DNA from: Hedera helix
Taxonomy: Eukaryota > Streptophyta > Magnoliopsida > Apiales > Araliaceae
DNA length: 64,000 bases
Assembly (NCBI GenBank): GCA_947179155.2
Contig: OX359274.1
Coordinates: 42,130,564 to 42,194,563 of the forward strand
Direction: 5' to 3'
Position 1 is the first letter of the stretch. Every line of letters starts with the position of its first letter. The notes beneath the pieces were generated by a model that saw only the letters and a list, made by a program, of their open reading frames with translations, did no database searches and was not told where the DNA came from. Positions 35,686 through 47,386 of this stretch are shown one piece after another. Made by a program: the position numbers and the translations under genes.

Positions 35686-38600
35686 TGTGACACCCCCAAA
35701 TCTGGGCCCACACAGCTCAAACTTGAGTTATCAAAAGACTACAACAAAATTATTACAAAGTAGTACAACGTTCAACAGTACAGTGTATAATAATACACAA
35801 CTAAGTCTTCACTATTATTATCACACTTATTTTACAACACGTGAAGACTGTAATAGCTATCCCTCGGACTCTCACTCCATCCCCCGGCTAGACCCAGCTA
35901 CGTTCTCATCTCCTGTTAAAAAAAAGTAATTGAACAAAAGAAAGGGTGAGCTCAAATAGTCCAGTAAGAAATATCATGACTAAGATAATGACGAATAAAT
36001 TATCATTAGCCTTCAACAGTTGAGTTCTTGATAGAATACAATAGACTACAAGGTTTATATCAAAAACTATAGTTAAATTTTTGAACAATGTTCAGATCAA
36101 TAATAGCAGTGGAATGAGCAATCTATTAGAAGAATAATGCAGACTATAATGTCCACTCGCTTATCTTTTTAGTAAAAACATCATCAACTTTTATCATTTG
36201 AAATACCATTAGTCATGATAATAAAAATTCACAGTTCCTGGTCATAATCATGCAAATCAACAGTTCATCTTTGCACTACGGGCCAAAGATATTCAATATA
36301 TCACCAGCGGTCATGATTATACCAGATTCAGCCTTTGGTCATAATCATACCAAACAATAGTTCATCTATGCACTACGGGCCAAAGAGAACTTTCAATATA
36401 ATACCAACGGTCATGATTATACCAGATTCAGCATTTGGTCATAATCATACCAAACAACAGTTCATCTATGCAGTACGAGCCAAAGAGAACTTTCACCACG
36501 TGCCATAAAAGACGCCGAACAAATGTATCGCCTTTAACATATTATATCGCCTTTAACCTAACATCTGTTCAACAATTATATTGCATATGTGCCCCCGGCC
36601 ACAGATATTCACAACAACTTGATTCTTGAAGATTAATATAAAGAATAGTGATACGAATGATGAACAGAATAAACAAGATAAACAATAAGTATTGGAAGTT
36701 TACTTTGTGCAGATTCAAATAATGTCCAAATTGTCAACATGATGCGGGGTGAAATTTAAAAATGATATTCAAGATTCACAGTTCAGAATAACAGTTACAG
36801 TTCAATAGAAAGGTTCAGAAAATAGGAAGATTCAGTTGAAATAATGAAGTTCAACTATTATGGAACATATAATATTTTCAAGAATTATAGAAGCAATAGT
36901 TCCATAATAAGTTTCGATTTAGGAGTATGAAAGAAAATAATATTCCTTTCCATAGCAGGTTTGATTAACAAAAGGTGAAGGAAATTAATATCCCTTACCA
37001 TAGTAAGTTTGAATAATGGAAGATGAAAAAGATGGTATCCCTATGAGTATAAAGGAAAATGATATCACTTACGAGTATGAAAGAAAATGATATTACAAAC
37101 GAATATGGAATAAAAGTGTCATGTGATAATTTGTGTAGACAAATTATTTCCACACGAGACAAATAAAAAATAAATACAAAGGGTTATTCACCAACAGGTA
37201 GTAATCCGCGCAGTAAGGTTATTCCCACAATTTAATAAAATTTGAATATGAAGAGTTATTCACCAAACAGACGGTAATTCGCGCCGTAAGGTTATTCTCA
37301 GAGATTAATAAGGAATGAATACGATAGGTTATTCACCAACAGGAGGTAATCCGCGCCGTAAGGTTATTCCCACAATTTAATACATGGAAATAAATGGCAT
37401 AAGAAAGAAACGATATTATTTTCGAGAATCAAAGAATGATAATCCCTTCCAGTAAGAAAGAACATAATATCCATTTATGATGATGAAAAGAATGATACCC
37501 CTTACCGTAGTAAGTTAGAATATGAAAGAAGATGATATTTCTTACCTTAACACGTGACTAGATATTGATTTAAATGAGGTTGATCAACCTATATATTTAT
37601 AATAAAATTAGTAATTACTACATATAAATTTCAAAGTGCATGATAACTCGTATAATATGAACTATCAAAATTATATATATTTAACATAATTTTTGTAGTA
37701 TAATATAACAACTTTAAAATAGTTTTTAAAATAATATTCCAAAATAAATCTTCCCAAAGAAAGCTTTTAAAAATAAATCTTCTCAAAAAAGAGTCTTCTA
37801 AGGGAAGATTTGTGAATACTGTGAAAAATAGGAATTTATGAAATTACTACTCTTTAATAAAAGACTTACTTGAAAAATTCATGCACTCCTTTTGGCTTTC
37901 AAACACTCAAAATAACCTTACTATTCTCAGAGAAAACTCATAAAATTCTTATAGAAAAATTTTATGTTTTAGGTGTGATTTTTCTATTCAGCTGAGCAAG
38001 CTATTTATAGGAGAAAAAAGGATACTATGCATGGTTGGTGAACAACAGGCGTGATGCACGCCTGCCTATTTTTTTTTTTCTAAATTGGCAGCGCAGTCGG
38101 CTGCCAACTCTTTCTTCAGCACAAATTCTCATTTCAATTTTCATGTGGCCCCCATATGGGTCCCACATGTTACTATTTCAAATAGTAAAAATAATTATTT
38201 TTATTTTTTTTTTTAAATTTATATATATATATATATATATTCTTCCTTTGGGTCCTACATGTATAATAAAATAATGCTACAACAATAATTTTACAATAAT
38301 GTAAGAAACATGTTACATATTTTTATTAATTTAATAATATAAATTATAGTGTATTTGCTACTGTGACAATTATTAGGTTCAATAATTTTAAACTACAGTG
38401 CACCAACAATTATTGACTCAATGATATGAAATACAGTGTAATGACAATTATTGAATCAATAATGCAAAATATTGTGCAACAACAATTATTGATGAATACT
38501 ATGCAATGACCATGTTATCAGATCAATAATATGAGATACTGTGCAATACCGTGTGCTACTGAAAAATACCATAAATTACCGTATACTACTATTCTTTTAT

Positions 38601-38894
38601 CACCGGTATTTTAACAGTTAACACCGTTGAATATTTTTATTTAAAAATGTTACTTCTGTCGTTTTCTATATCCGACAAATATTCCGTTGTGGGGTCCACC
38701 AATAATTAGTTAATTCGGCGCCGTCGTACGACCCGAATATTCCCCGACAAAACGAATATTGTCCGACAAAATAAAATTTGCACCTAACATCCTTAACTTT
38801 CAATTTTGTCAATTTAACCACTTACTGTTTCATGAAGAAAAAAAAATATGAAGAAAAATAAAATTTTATATTTCATAAAATTCGGGGTCGTACA
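35686..38894 (-). mobile_element. Solo LTR of the 44-54 kb family, TSD TCTGT
   Basis: Starts TGTGACACCCCCAAATCTGG at 35686 and ends TTCGGGGTCGTACA at 38894 (minus strand: TGTACGACCCC...GTCACA). It is flanked by identical TCTGT at 35681-35685 and 38895-38899. Same family as the LTRs at 44380 and 50956 but clearly more diverged. It contains the GGTTATTCACCAACAGG-type repeat at 37185-37370. No internal domain. Confidence 0.9.
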
Positions 38895-39661
38895 TCTGTT
38901 CTATATGATAATTTGAACGGAGTTTCCCCCATTGTGGTTCGGGGGTGGTTCGCTAAGCCCACACCACATGCAAGAGCTCTTTGGGCCACTTCCCCTTAGC
39001 TTCCACGAGTCTCTTCTTAATCCCATTCAGTAGAGTGCGATTCGTGACTTTGACTTGCCCGTTAGACTAAGGATGGGCCATAGAAGTCCAACGGTGTTAT
39101 ATGTTCAACTGCTGAAGAAATTTTTTGAATTTTCTTCCCACAAACTGAGTCTCATTGTCTGATACAAGGATTTTGGGATGTCGAAGTGGAATACTACTTG
39201 CTCTTTGAGGAATTGAAGGCAAGCCTCTTCGATTATCTGAGCTAAAGGCTTATCTTCCACCCACTTTGTCAAGTATTCTATTACCACCACTATGAATTTA
39301 ACTTGTCATTTTTCTTTCGAAAAAGTACCCAAGATGTTTATACCCTATACGACAAAAAGGATTGGAAAAAAAATAGGTGTTAGCTCTTCGGGAGGCTGTC
39401 TTGGGACCGATGCAAAAGTCTGACACCTGAGACATTTGTTAACAAAGTCATTAGCATCTTGCAGCATTGTTGGCCAATATTAGCCTTGTCAAAGGATCTT
39501 GTGTGATAAAGATTTTGCACTTATATGGTCACCGTAGATGCCCTCATACATTTCCCGAAGTATATATTCTGCTCTCTTAGGACCCACGCAAAGTAACAAG
39601 GGAGATAGATAAGATTTCTTATAGAGCTGATCGCGTATGGTGTAATACTTTGTAGAGTTAT
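38895..39661 (-). pseudogene. Integrase portion of the large Tat element
   Basis: Minus strand, right to left: the zinc-binding part with KYYTIRDQLYKKSYLSPLL and RAEYILREMYEGIYGDHI (39660-39495), then the core VVIEYLTKWVEDKPLAQI near 39290 and, after a frameshift, VSDNETQFVGRKFKKFL and the NGQVKVTNRTLLNGIKKR segment near 39060. The order matches a Tat integrase. Stops and frameshifts are present. Confidence 0.75.
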
Positions 39662-42600
39662 TGTGACGCCCCCAAATCCAGGTCTCCTTATCCTCGGATT
39701 CTGTGCACACGATCCAACTTTAATCTAACTCTTACATCATAATCAATATTATAATTGATAAATTGTGATATTTTAAAAACCTTTTTATAACAATAATAAA
39801 TAATATTCAATATCATTATAGATATTAAAACTTAGTTAAATAAAACTCTATAAATCTTCGGTTCCAAAATTTCAACATTTAATATTCATCTTAATATAGC
39901 AAGCTATATTCATAAAAATATCTAACAGCTCATATAATATTTTGTTTGTATAAAATTTTCTTATAATAATCCATATAAAGTTTACAAAGCAACTTCAATT
40001 CAAATATTTGATATTCAGTCTTTAATAATTTATTACAATATAATTTATTGTCATACAATAAGTCGTTCCGACTTGATACATCTAATCCAAAGAAAACGCT
40101 AAACATTGGCTTGTACATATGCTTCAAACTTTTATCACAGCTTATCAATCTAAAACTGCAAAATTAATTGCAAGAATGAGTGCGACGACTCAGCAAGTTC
40201 AACAGTTAACACATTTCATGTTTCACCTATTTCATGTTATGCATTTCATGATGCAACATACTTTCCATGCTTCATGTCTGTGCATGCTTTATATTTCCAC
40301 ACTTTTTATTTCATACAAGTAAACAGTTCACAGAGAACGATTATCGTAATTCAACAATTTCATGGCAGCAACTAAGTTCACATCGTTGCACATAGACACG
40401 CCAATCATTAAATCATATTTTTCATACAATAACAGGTTTACAAACCACTAAAAGAACTTGCACATGAAATGTACATGTAACAATCAAAACTGAAAAACTT
40501 GCCTCGATATGCGTGTATTGCTATACAATTAACGAACGTTCAATGTTTATCCTCATTTCGTCAATTATCATATTCTGCGCATGATCCATTGTTGTATAAC
40601 CTGAGTATATACAAATAGATTATCATATATTCGTTAATAGCACCCCCCCCCCCCCTCCTTTGAGTTTTGAATTACATTTGAAGCTTAACCTTCGATCCAA
40701 ATTAGATTATCAACCTTAGTTCGTATAACACTTTAGATAGTATAGCTTATACAAGCTAATTACTACATTTGAATTAATTTAATTCATTTAACTTAAAAAT
40801 TAATATAAGTTTTAAATCTAAGTTTCAAATCTTTAGTTTATTATCCACTTTGGATATAATCTTCTTAATTCATCCTAGGATATATTAAATCCATATTAGA
40901 AACTTAGAAATAAAAATAAAATTTATTTTTCATTGAGGCATTTTCACAAATACCTTGCATGCATTCCTTTGAAACTAAATTTCATAAGAATTTAAACATG
41001 GATCCTAAATCTCCATACACCAATTCACCCTTATAACAACTAAACCCTCCATGGTTCACCATAACTACAACCTCCCACAACAAATTTCTTAACACAATTA
41101 TAATCTAATTCGACAAACTTCTTAAATAAAAAGGAAAGAAGTAGTTTTACCCTTTTACAAAATTTTGGTGAAGCTTTGTCGAGGGAGCTCTGAATTCTTG
41201 ATAGTTTTAGAACAATTCTTTCTTAAATGTGACAGAGTATTGGAGAGGTTAATGTGAAGAACTAATGGACACTTGTTTCGGTAGTGCAGAGTCTAAGAAG
41301 AAAATGAATTGCTAAGTTAGAATAGGAATGGCTGAATGGAATTAGTTGATTAGTCTTCAGCTGAAATCTTCCACTATCTATGCTTACTCGTACGGTCGTA
41401 CCAAAATGGTTAGGTGTCTTTGATAAGGCCTAAAATTCCAACACCTCAACACCTACTCCAATTGCAACTAGCTTACACGTTTCCTTAATAACAAGTAATC
41501 AGCACGCATGCATTATAATTATATAAATACATAATATATGTATTATGTATTTGCAACATTTTAACTCTCTTTATGTATTATATACATAATACGTAATATA
41601 CTTATATACATTAGTATAAGTATTAAAATTATATAAATACCATTATATGTATTTTCAATAAATGCCTAATTTGTTAAATTATACATTTGTAATTATGTAT
41701 AATTCCATTTTACTAATTATGGGATTAATTCATAATTAAATTGAACACTTTTTGTGTAACGAATTAACTAATTAAATTAATTAATATTTAATTTATCAAT
41801 TATTTTAATCCACTGATTTAATTTGTACATTAAATTTTTGTACAATTACATTTAGTTATCAATCATCTATTTAAATATTACATACTTTAATTTAATACAT
41901 AAACCGTAAATTAAATATCCATTTAATTTACTAATTCAACATCCAATATTTATTATTATTGGTCCCTCACCCCATATTTTTAATTCAATTTCATGTAGTA
42001 TAATATTAAATATTATAGCACTATTCATATTGCATTTAATTATTGTAACACAAATCTCATCATTAAAATAAAAGAAAATACTTTCTTTATTCAAAACAAT
42101 ATTAATCCACTAATAAAATTTAGTGACTTAATTCCTTTATTTCATTTTTAATTTATTTCCGGTTGGCATAATATAATATATATTAAACCATTCATAAATA
42201 TATTACATTTATATGTAATATATTAAATTAATGAGTTTTAAGCAACTTTTTCATTTTATTAAAACAAAATATATACATTAATTCACTAGTTTATTTAAGC
42301 GAATTGATTATTTTATTTATGAAATTTAATTCATAACAAATCCATTACCATCCAAGACTTAATATGTAATTTATATTATTCCATAATATAATTTCAACTT
42401 ACTACCAATTAATTAATATCAACTAATTAATTTTTGTTGCGTCCAAATTAAATATCATTTTGTAGTTAATTCAAATCAATGGATTTAATAGCTTAATTAA
42501 CTATAAATTCCCATTTTCAAATGTTGGTGTATATATTATACACATATTTCAATTATCCACAACATATAAATTTCATTTTTAATTTTGTAGTTAATTTCAT

Positions 42601-42682
42601 CTACTTAATTTAATAGTTTTAACTAACTATTAAATTTTATTTTCAAATAGATGTATCACTTATAAATATATATCATATTACA
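39662..42682 (-). mobile_element. Truncated or recombined LTR of a related gypsy family
   Basis: Begins TGTGACGCCCCCAAATCCAGG at 39662, the signature shared by the LTRs at 35686, 42908 and 44380. A CATATTACA terminus at 42682 is my best guess for the other end. The flanks GTTAT and TCTCC do not match. The Tat pol that should lie across this point (RT core and RNase H) is missing, so a deletion accompanied it. The body is non-coding and very AT-rich from 41500 on, with a C11 run near 40645. Confidence 0.55.
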
Positions 42683-42907
42683 TCTCCACATAATCAACAC
42701 ACGTCCTCCATTTTTTATTATGCTTCTTAATGAATTCAAATCTATCTCGAAAATGAAGCTTGTCTCTATCAATTTTACTATCTCATCATTGATCACTTTC
42801 TGTCTTTCGGACATGATGTTTCGACGCTTCCGTTTAACCGATTTAATGTAGGGGTACATGCTCAATTTGTGGACAGCCACCGTTTCATTTATTCCCGGCA
42901 TATCGGT
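42683..42907 (-). pseudogene. N-terminal RT segment of the large Tat element
   Basis: Minus strand: MPGINETVAVHKLSMYPYIK then RKRRNIMSERQKVINDEIVK, and after a frameshift KKHNKKWRTCVDY. This is the start of a Tat RT, up to the conserved VDY motif, where the sequence stops at the LTR boundary. Confidence 0.75.
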
Positions 42908-43227
42908 TGTAACGCCCCCAAATCTGGGTCCCTTGAACCTCAGATTCGGTACTCATGGTACGACATAAACATCACATCTATCTACTCATTCATCATTAAT
43001 TATATCATCTCTTACATTATTTTTAATACAAAACATACAACTATCCAGGTTTAGCGAACCTTTAATACAAAACATAATATTCCAAAAGGTTTACAACATA
43101 AAATAAACTAAATGAAATACAAACTAAGCTACTTCTTAGCTTTTCCTTTACCCTTGTCCTTCTTGAATCCTTTCGAAGACTTGGGTTTAGCTGAAAATGT
43201 TTAATTTAAGCAAGGGTGAGCAAATAA

Positions 43228-44160
43228 CACTATAAGAAAATAGGACTATGACGACAGTATGAGCCCGTCAGCATAGAACCGAAAGTCGTCGCCATATGAT
43301 ATGCCGATGGAACCCCATCGTAGTCGATGTCGACGTTATGATACTCTTATGGCGACAGAGCTACCGACTCCATACAGTTTTTGCCGCTAAGCTTTAAAGT
43401 CCAAATGACGACGGTCTTGTTTCCAACACCGTCGATAAAAAATATTATAACGACAAGTTCTACCGTTCACATAAAGATAATAATACGTAGTGTTTATAAT
43501 ACTATAACGACGGTACTACCTTCGACGTAGAGATAATAATACCTATTATTTATAACCCTGTGAGGATCACAATACCATCGGCATAGACCTTTCTATTTCT
43601 TTTTTTTTATTTAGCAGGTAGCTATAATATAAACCTGTTTATTTAAACTTAAAAGTCAACCAATTTTAAATATTAATTATATAACTTCACTGTGCATACA
43701 TCTGAGATTCAAGTTTTAACTAGCTAAACAAAATATACTCAAATTCACTTGTAGCTTAAATTTACATACAATTAGTAAGTACTTGACAAAAAATGCCACT
43801 AATATTAATAATCATATTCATATTCACTTGTAGTGTGCGTAGACATATGGATCGATAAACCAAATGGAGGAGTCCTCACAATAGCTGGTTTAGAGCAAAG
43901 AGATGGCGGGACATAATAGCAACTCTGTCAGAATAAAGAAACAAAATGTGTAAATCTGTTCCACTGTACCCAATGAAAATAATAATGAAAAATATACACA
44001 TTCATTTGTTAAAACCAACGGATATGAGACATAAATAAGTAAACATTAGAGTTACAATAGAAACAAAAAGATAATACGTAATAGCATAACACTATAGCAT
44101 TTAAGCAATTTGTTCCACTGTACCCGATGACATTTGTAAGAGTAATGTCATACTAGAAAA
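43228..44160. mobile_element. CACTA-like transposon end
   Basis: CACTATAAGAAAATAGG at 43228 is a canonical CACTA terminus. It is followed by subterminal motifs of the ACGACGGT/CCGTCG type in both orientations to about 43590, also canonical. Downstream is non-coding, with TGTTCCACTGTACCC twice (about 43958 and 44110). The opposite terminus with a 3-bp duplication (TAA) was not found before the AT run, so it may be truncated. Confidence 0.5.
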
Positions 44161-44181
44161 TTCTTAATTTTATATCCTAAA

Positions 44182-44184
<3 letters not shown>

Positions 44185-44244
<60 letters not shown>
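44185..44244. repeat. (AT)n microsatellite
   Basis: About 60 bp of pure AT repeats. Confidence 0.95.
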
Positions 44245-44246
<2 letters not shown>

Positions 44247-45570
44247 AACAACTCTCCCACATTATTCTCTAGGGTTTGAGCTTAATTAATTAATTTTTCA
44301 TTGGACTTGGTATTAATTCCCATCATTGGACTTCTCTACACCTTTCATTGGGCCTACAATTAACTTAGGTTGGGCCAACTGTGACGCCCCCAAATCTGGG
44401 CCCACACAGTCCAAACTTGAGTCGTCAAAATACTACAACAAAATTATTACAACAAAGCACAACGTACAACAATACAGTGTATAATAATACACAACTAAGT
44501 CTTCACTATTATTGCCACACTATTTTACAAAACGTGAAGACTATGATAACTATTCCTCGGACCCTCACTCCATTCCCCGGCTAGACCCTGTTATGTTTTC
44601 ATCTCCTGTTGAAAAACAATGGAACAAAAGAAAGGGTGAGCTCAAATAGCCCAGTAAAGAATATCATGACTAAGATAATGACAAATAAATTATCATTAGT
44701 CTTCAACAGTTGAGTTCTTGATAGAATACAATAGACTACAAGGTTTATATCAAAAACTGCAGTTAAATTCTTAAACAACGTTCAGATCAATAATAGCAGC
44801 GGAATGAGTAATCTATTAGAAGAATAATGCAGACTATAATGTCCACTCGGTTCTCTTTTTAGGAAAAACATCATCAACTTTTATCATCTGAAATATCATT
44901 AGTCAAGATAATACAAATTCACAGTTCCTGATCATAATCATGCACATCAACAGTTCATCTTTGCACTACGGGCCAAAGACATTCAATATAACACCAACGG
45001 TCATGATTATACCAGATTCAGCCTTTGGTCATAATCATACCAAACAACAGTTCATCTTTGCACTACGGGCCAAAGAGAACATTCACCACGTGCCATAAAA
45101 GACACCGAACAGATGTATCGCCTTTAACCTATTATATCGCCTTTAACCTATCATCTGTTCAACAAATATATCACATCTGTGCCCCCGGCCACAGATATTC
45201 ACAACAGCTTGATTTTTGGATGATTAGAATGATATAAATGATGAACAGAAGAAATAGGATAACAATAAGTATCGGAAGTTTACTTTGTACAGATTCAAAT
45301 AATGTCCAAATTGTCAACATGATGTGGAGTGAAATTTAAAAATGATATTCAAGATCCACAGTTCAGAATAACGGTTACAATTCAATAGAAAGGTTCACGT
45401 AAATAGGAAGGTTCAGTTGAAATAATGAAGTTCAACTATTATGGAACATATAATATTTTCAGGAATTATAGAAGTAATAGTTCCATAATAAATTTCGATT
45501 TAGGAGTATGAAAGAAAATAATATCCCTTACCGTAGCAGGTTTGATTAACAAAAGGTGAAGGAAATTAAT

Positions 45571-45932
45571 ACAAAGGGTTATTCACCAACAGGCGGCAAT
45601 CCGCTCCGTAAGGTTATTCCCACAATTTAATAGAATTTGAGTACAAAGAGTTATTCACCAAACAGGCGGCAATCCGCTCCGTAAGGTTATTCCCACAATT
45701 TAATAGAATTTGAGTACAAAGAGTTATTCACCAAACAGGCGGCAATCCGCTCCGTAAGGTTATTCCCACAATTTAATAGAATTTGAGTACAAAGAGTTAT
45801 TCACCAAACAGGCGGCAATCCGCTCCGTAAGGTTATTCTCAGAGATTAATAATGAATGAATACGAAAGGTTATTCACCAACAGGCGGCAATCCGCTCCGT
45901 AAGGTTATTCCCACAATTTAATACATGGAAAT
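45571..45932. repeat. 72/73-bp tandem repeat, 5 units, left LTR
   Basis: Units begin ACAAAG.GTTATTCACCAA at 45571, 45643, 45716 and 45789; the last is ACGAAAGG at 45862. Each contains AGGCGGCAATCCGCTCCG. The right LTR has four units (from 52147), which explains the 73-bp length difference. Confidence 0.9.
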
Positions 45933-46334
45933 AAAAGGCACGTCTTATGAGTAAGGAAGAAACAATATTATTATCGAAAATCAAATAATGATAATCCCTT
46001 ACCATAGTATGTTTGAATAATGGAAGATGAAAAAGATGGTATCCCTTACCTCAACACGTGACTGGATATTGATTTAAATGAGGTTGATTAACTTGAACAG
46101 TACACGTATACTTATAGATCTTCACAAATACTCATGATGACTTAAGCATACTTAGAGAGAACTTTCACAAGAAGTATTTAGAGAGAGAAAGAAAGAACAA
46201 GTAAGGAAGTTTATGAAAAATCCTTAAGTTAAGGCTTCTATTTATAGCCAAAAATCTTATCATTCATTTAATCTAAACCATTCATTTAAAGATCATCTTT
46301 TAATCTACACCATCCATTTCAAATATTATATTAT

Positions 46335-46610
46335 CTTTAATCTACACCATTCATTTCATATCACCTAATAATCACCTAACTTTATATTATAAACAAATTA
46401 ATTTAATTATTCAACAATAATTCACACTTTAATCTACACCATTCATTTCATATCACCTAATAATCACCTAACTTTATATTATAAACAAATCAATTCAATT
46501 ATTCAACAATAATTCACACTTTAATCTACACCATTCATTTCATATCACCTAATAATCACTTAACTTTATATTATAAACAAATAACTTTATCAATTCAATT
46601 ATTATGACTA
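46335..46610. repeat. 92-bp tandem repeat, 3 units, in the LTR
   Basis: CTTTAATCTACACCATTCAT recurs at 46335, 46427 and 46519, with the same 92-bp period. The same array is in the right LTR at about 52838-53110. Confidence 0.9.
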
Positions 46611-47386
46611 ATTGTTATAAATACAGTATAGTTAGCTCTTAGATATCAAGTCAATAAATTAATGAAATACAACTGTTTAAATAACATCATAATAGAGATA
46701 ACAATAATGTAAAATAAAGCATACGTTACTGTGTAATGACAATTATTGATTCAATAATGTGAATTACTGTGCATATGTTACTGTGACAATTATTAGGTTC
46801 AATAATTTTAAAAACAGTGCAACAACAATTATTGACTCAATGATATAAAATACAGTGTAATGACAATTATTAAATCAATAATGCAAAATACTGTGTAACA
46901 ACAATTATTGAATTGATAATATAAAATATTATGCAGTGACAATTATCGATGAAATGATGCGTAACAGTTACGGTGTCAATTATCAGACCAAAAATATGAG
47001 ACACTATGCAATACCGTGTGTTACTGTAGAGTACCGAGTGCTACAGAAAATACCAATAACTATCGTATGCTACTATTCTTTTATCACCGGTATTTTAACA
47101 GTTCCGTTGACTATTTTTATTTAAAAAGGTTATTTCTGTCGTTTTCTATATCCGACAAATATTCCGATGTAGGGTCCACCAATAATTTGTTATTTCGGCG
47201 CCGTCGGACCAAACGAATATTCCCCGACCAAACGAATATTCCCCGACAAAGCGAATATTGTCCGACAAAATAAAAATTGCACATAACATCCTTAACTTTT
47301 AACTTTATCGATTTAACCACTTACTGTTTCAAAAAAATATATATATGAAGAAAAATTAAATTTTGTATTTCATAAAATTCGGGGTC

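Noticed and set aside
43228..43836. A complete small CACTA element ending at CTTGTAGTG (43836)
   Set aside because: The right end matches only nine terminal bases, and the 3-bp flanks (TAA and TGC) do not agree.
46936..47320. Open frames found identically at 53439-53823
   Set aside because: They are inside the two LTR copies and identical only because the LTRs are. No protein-like features.
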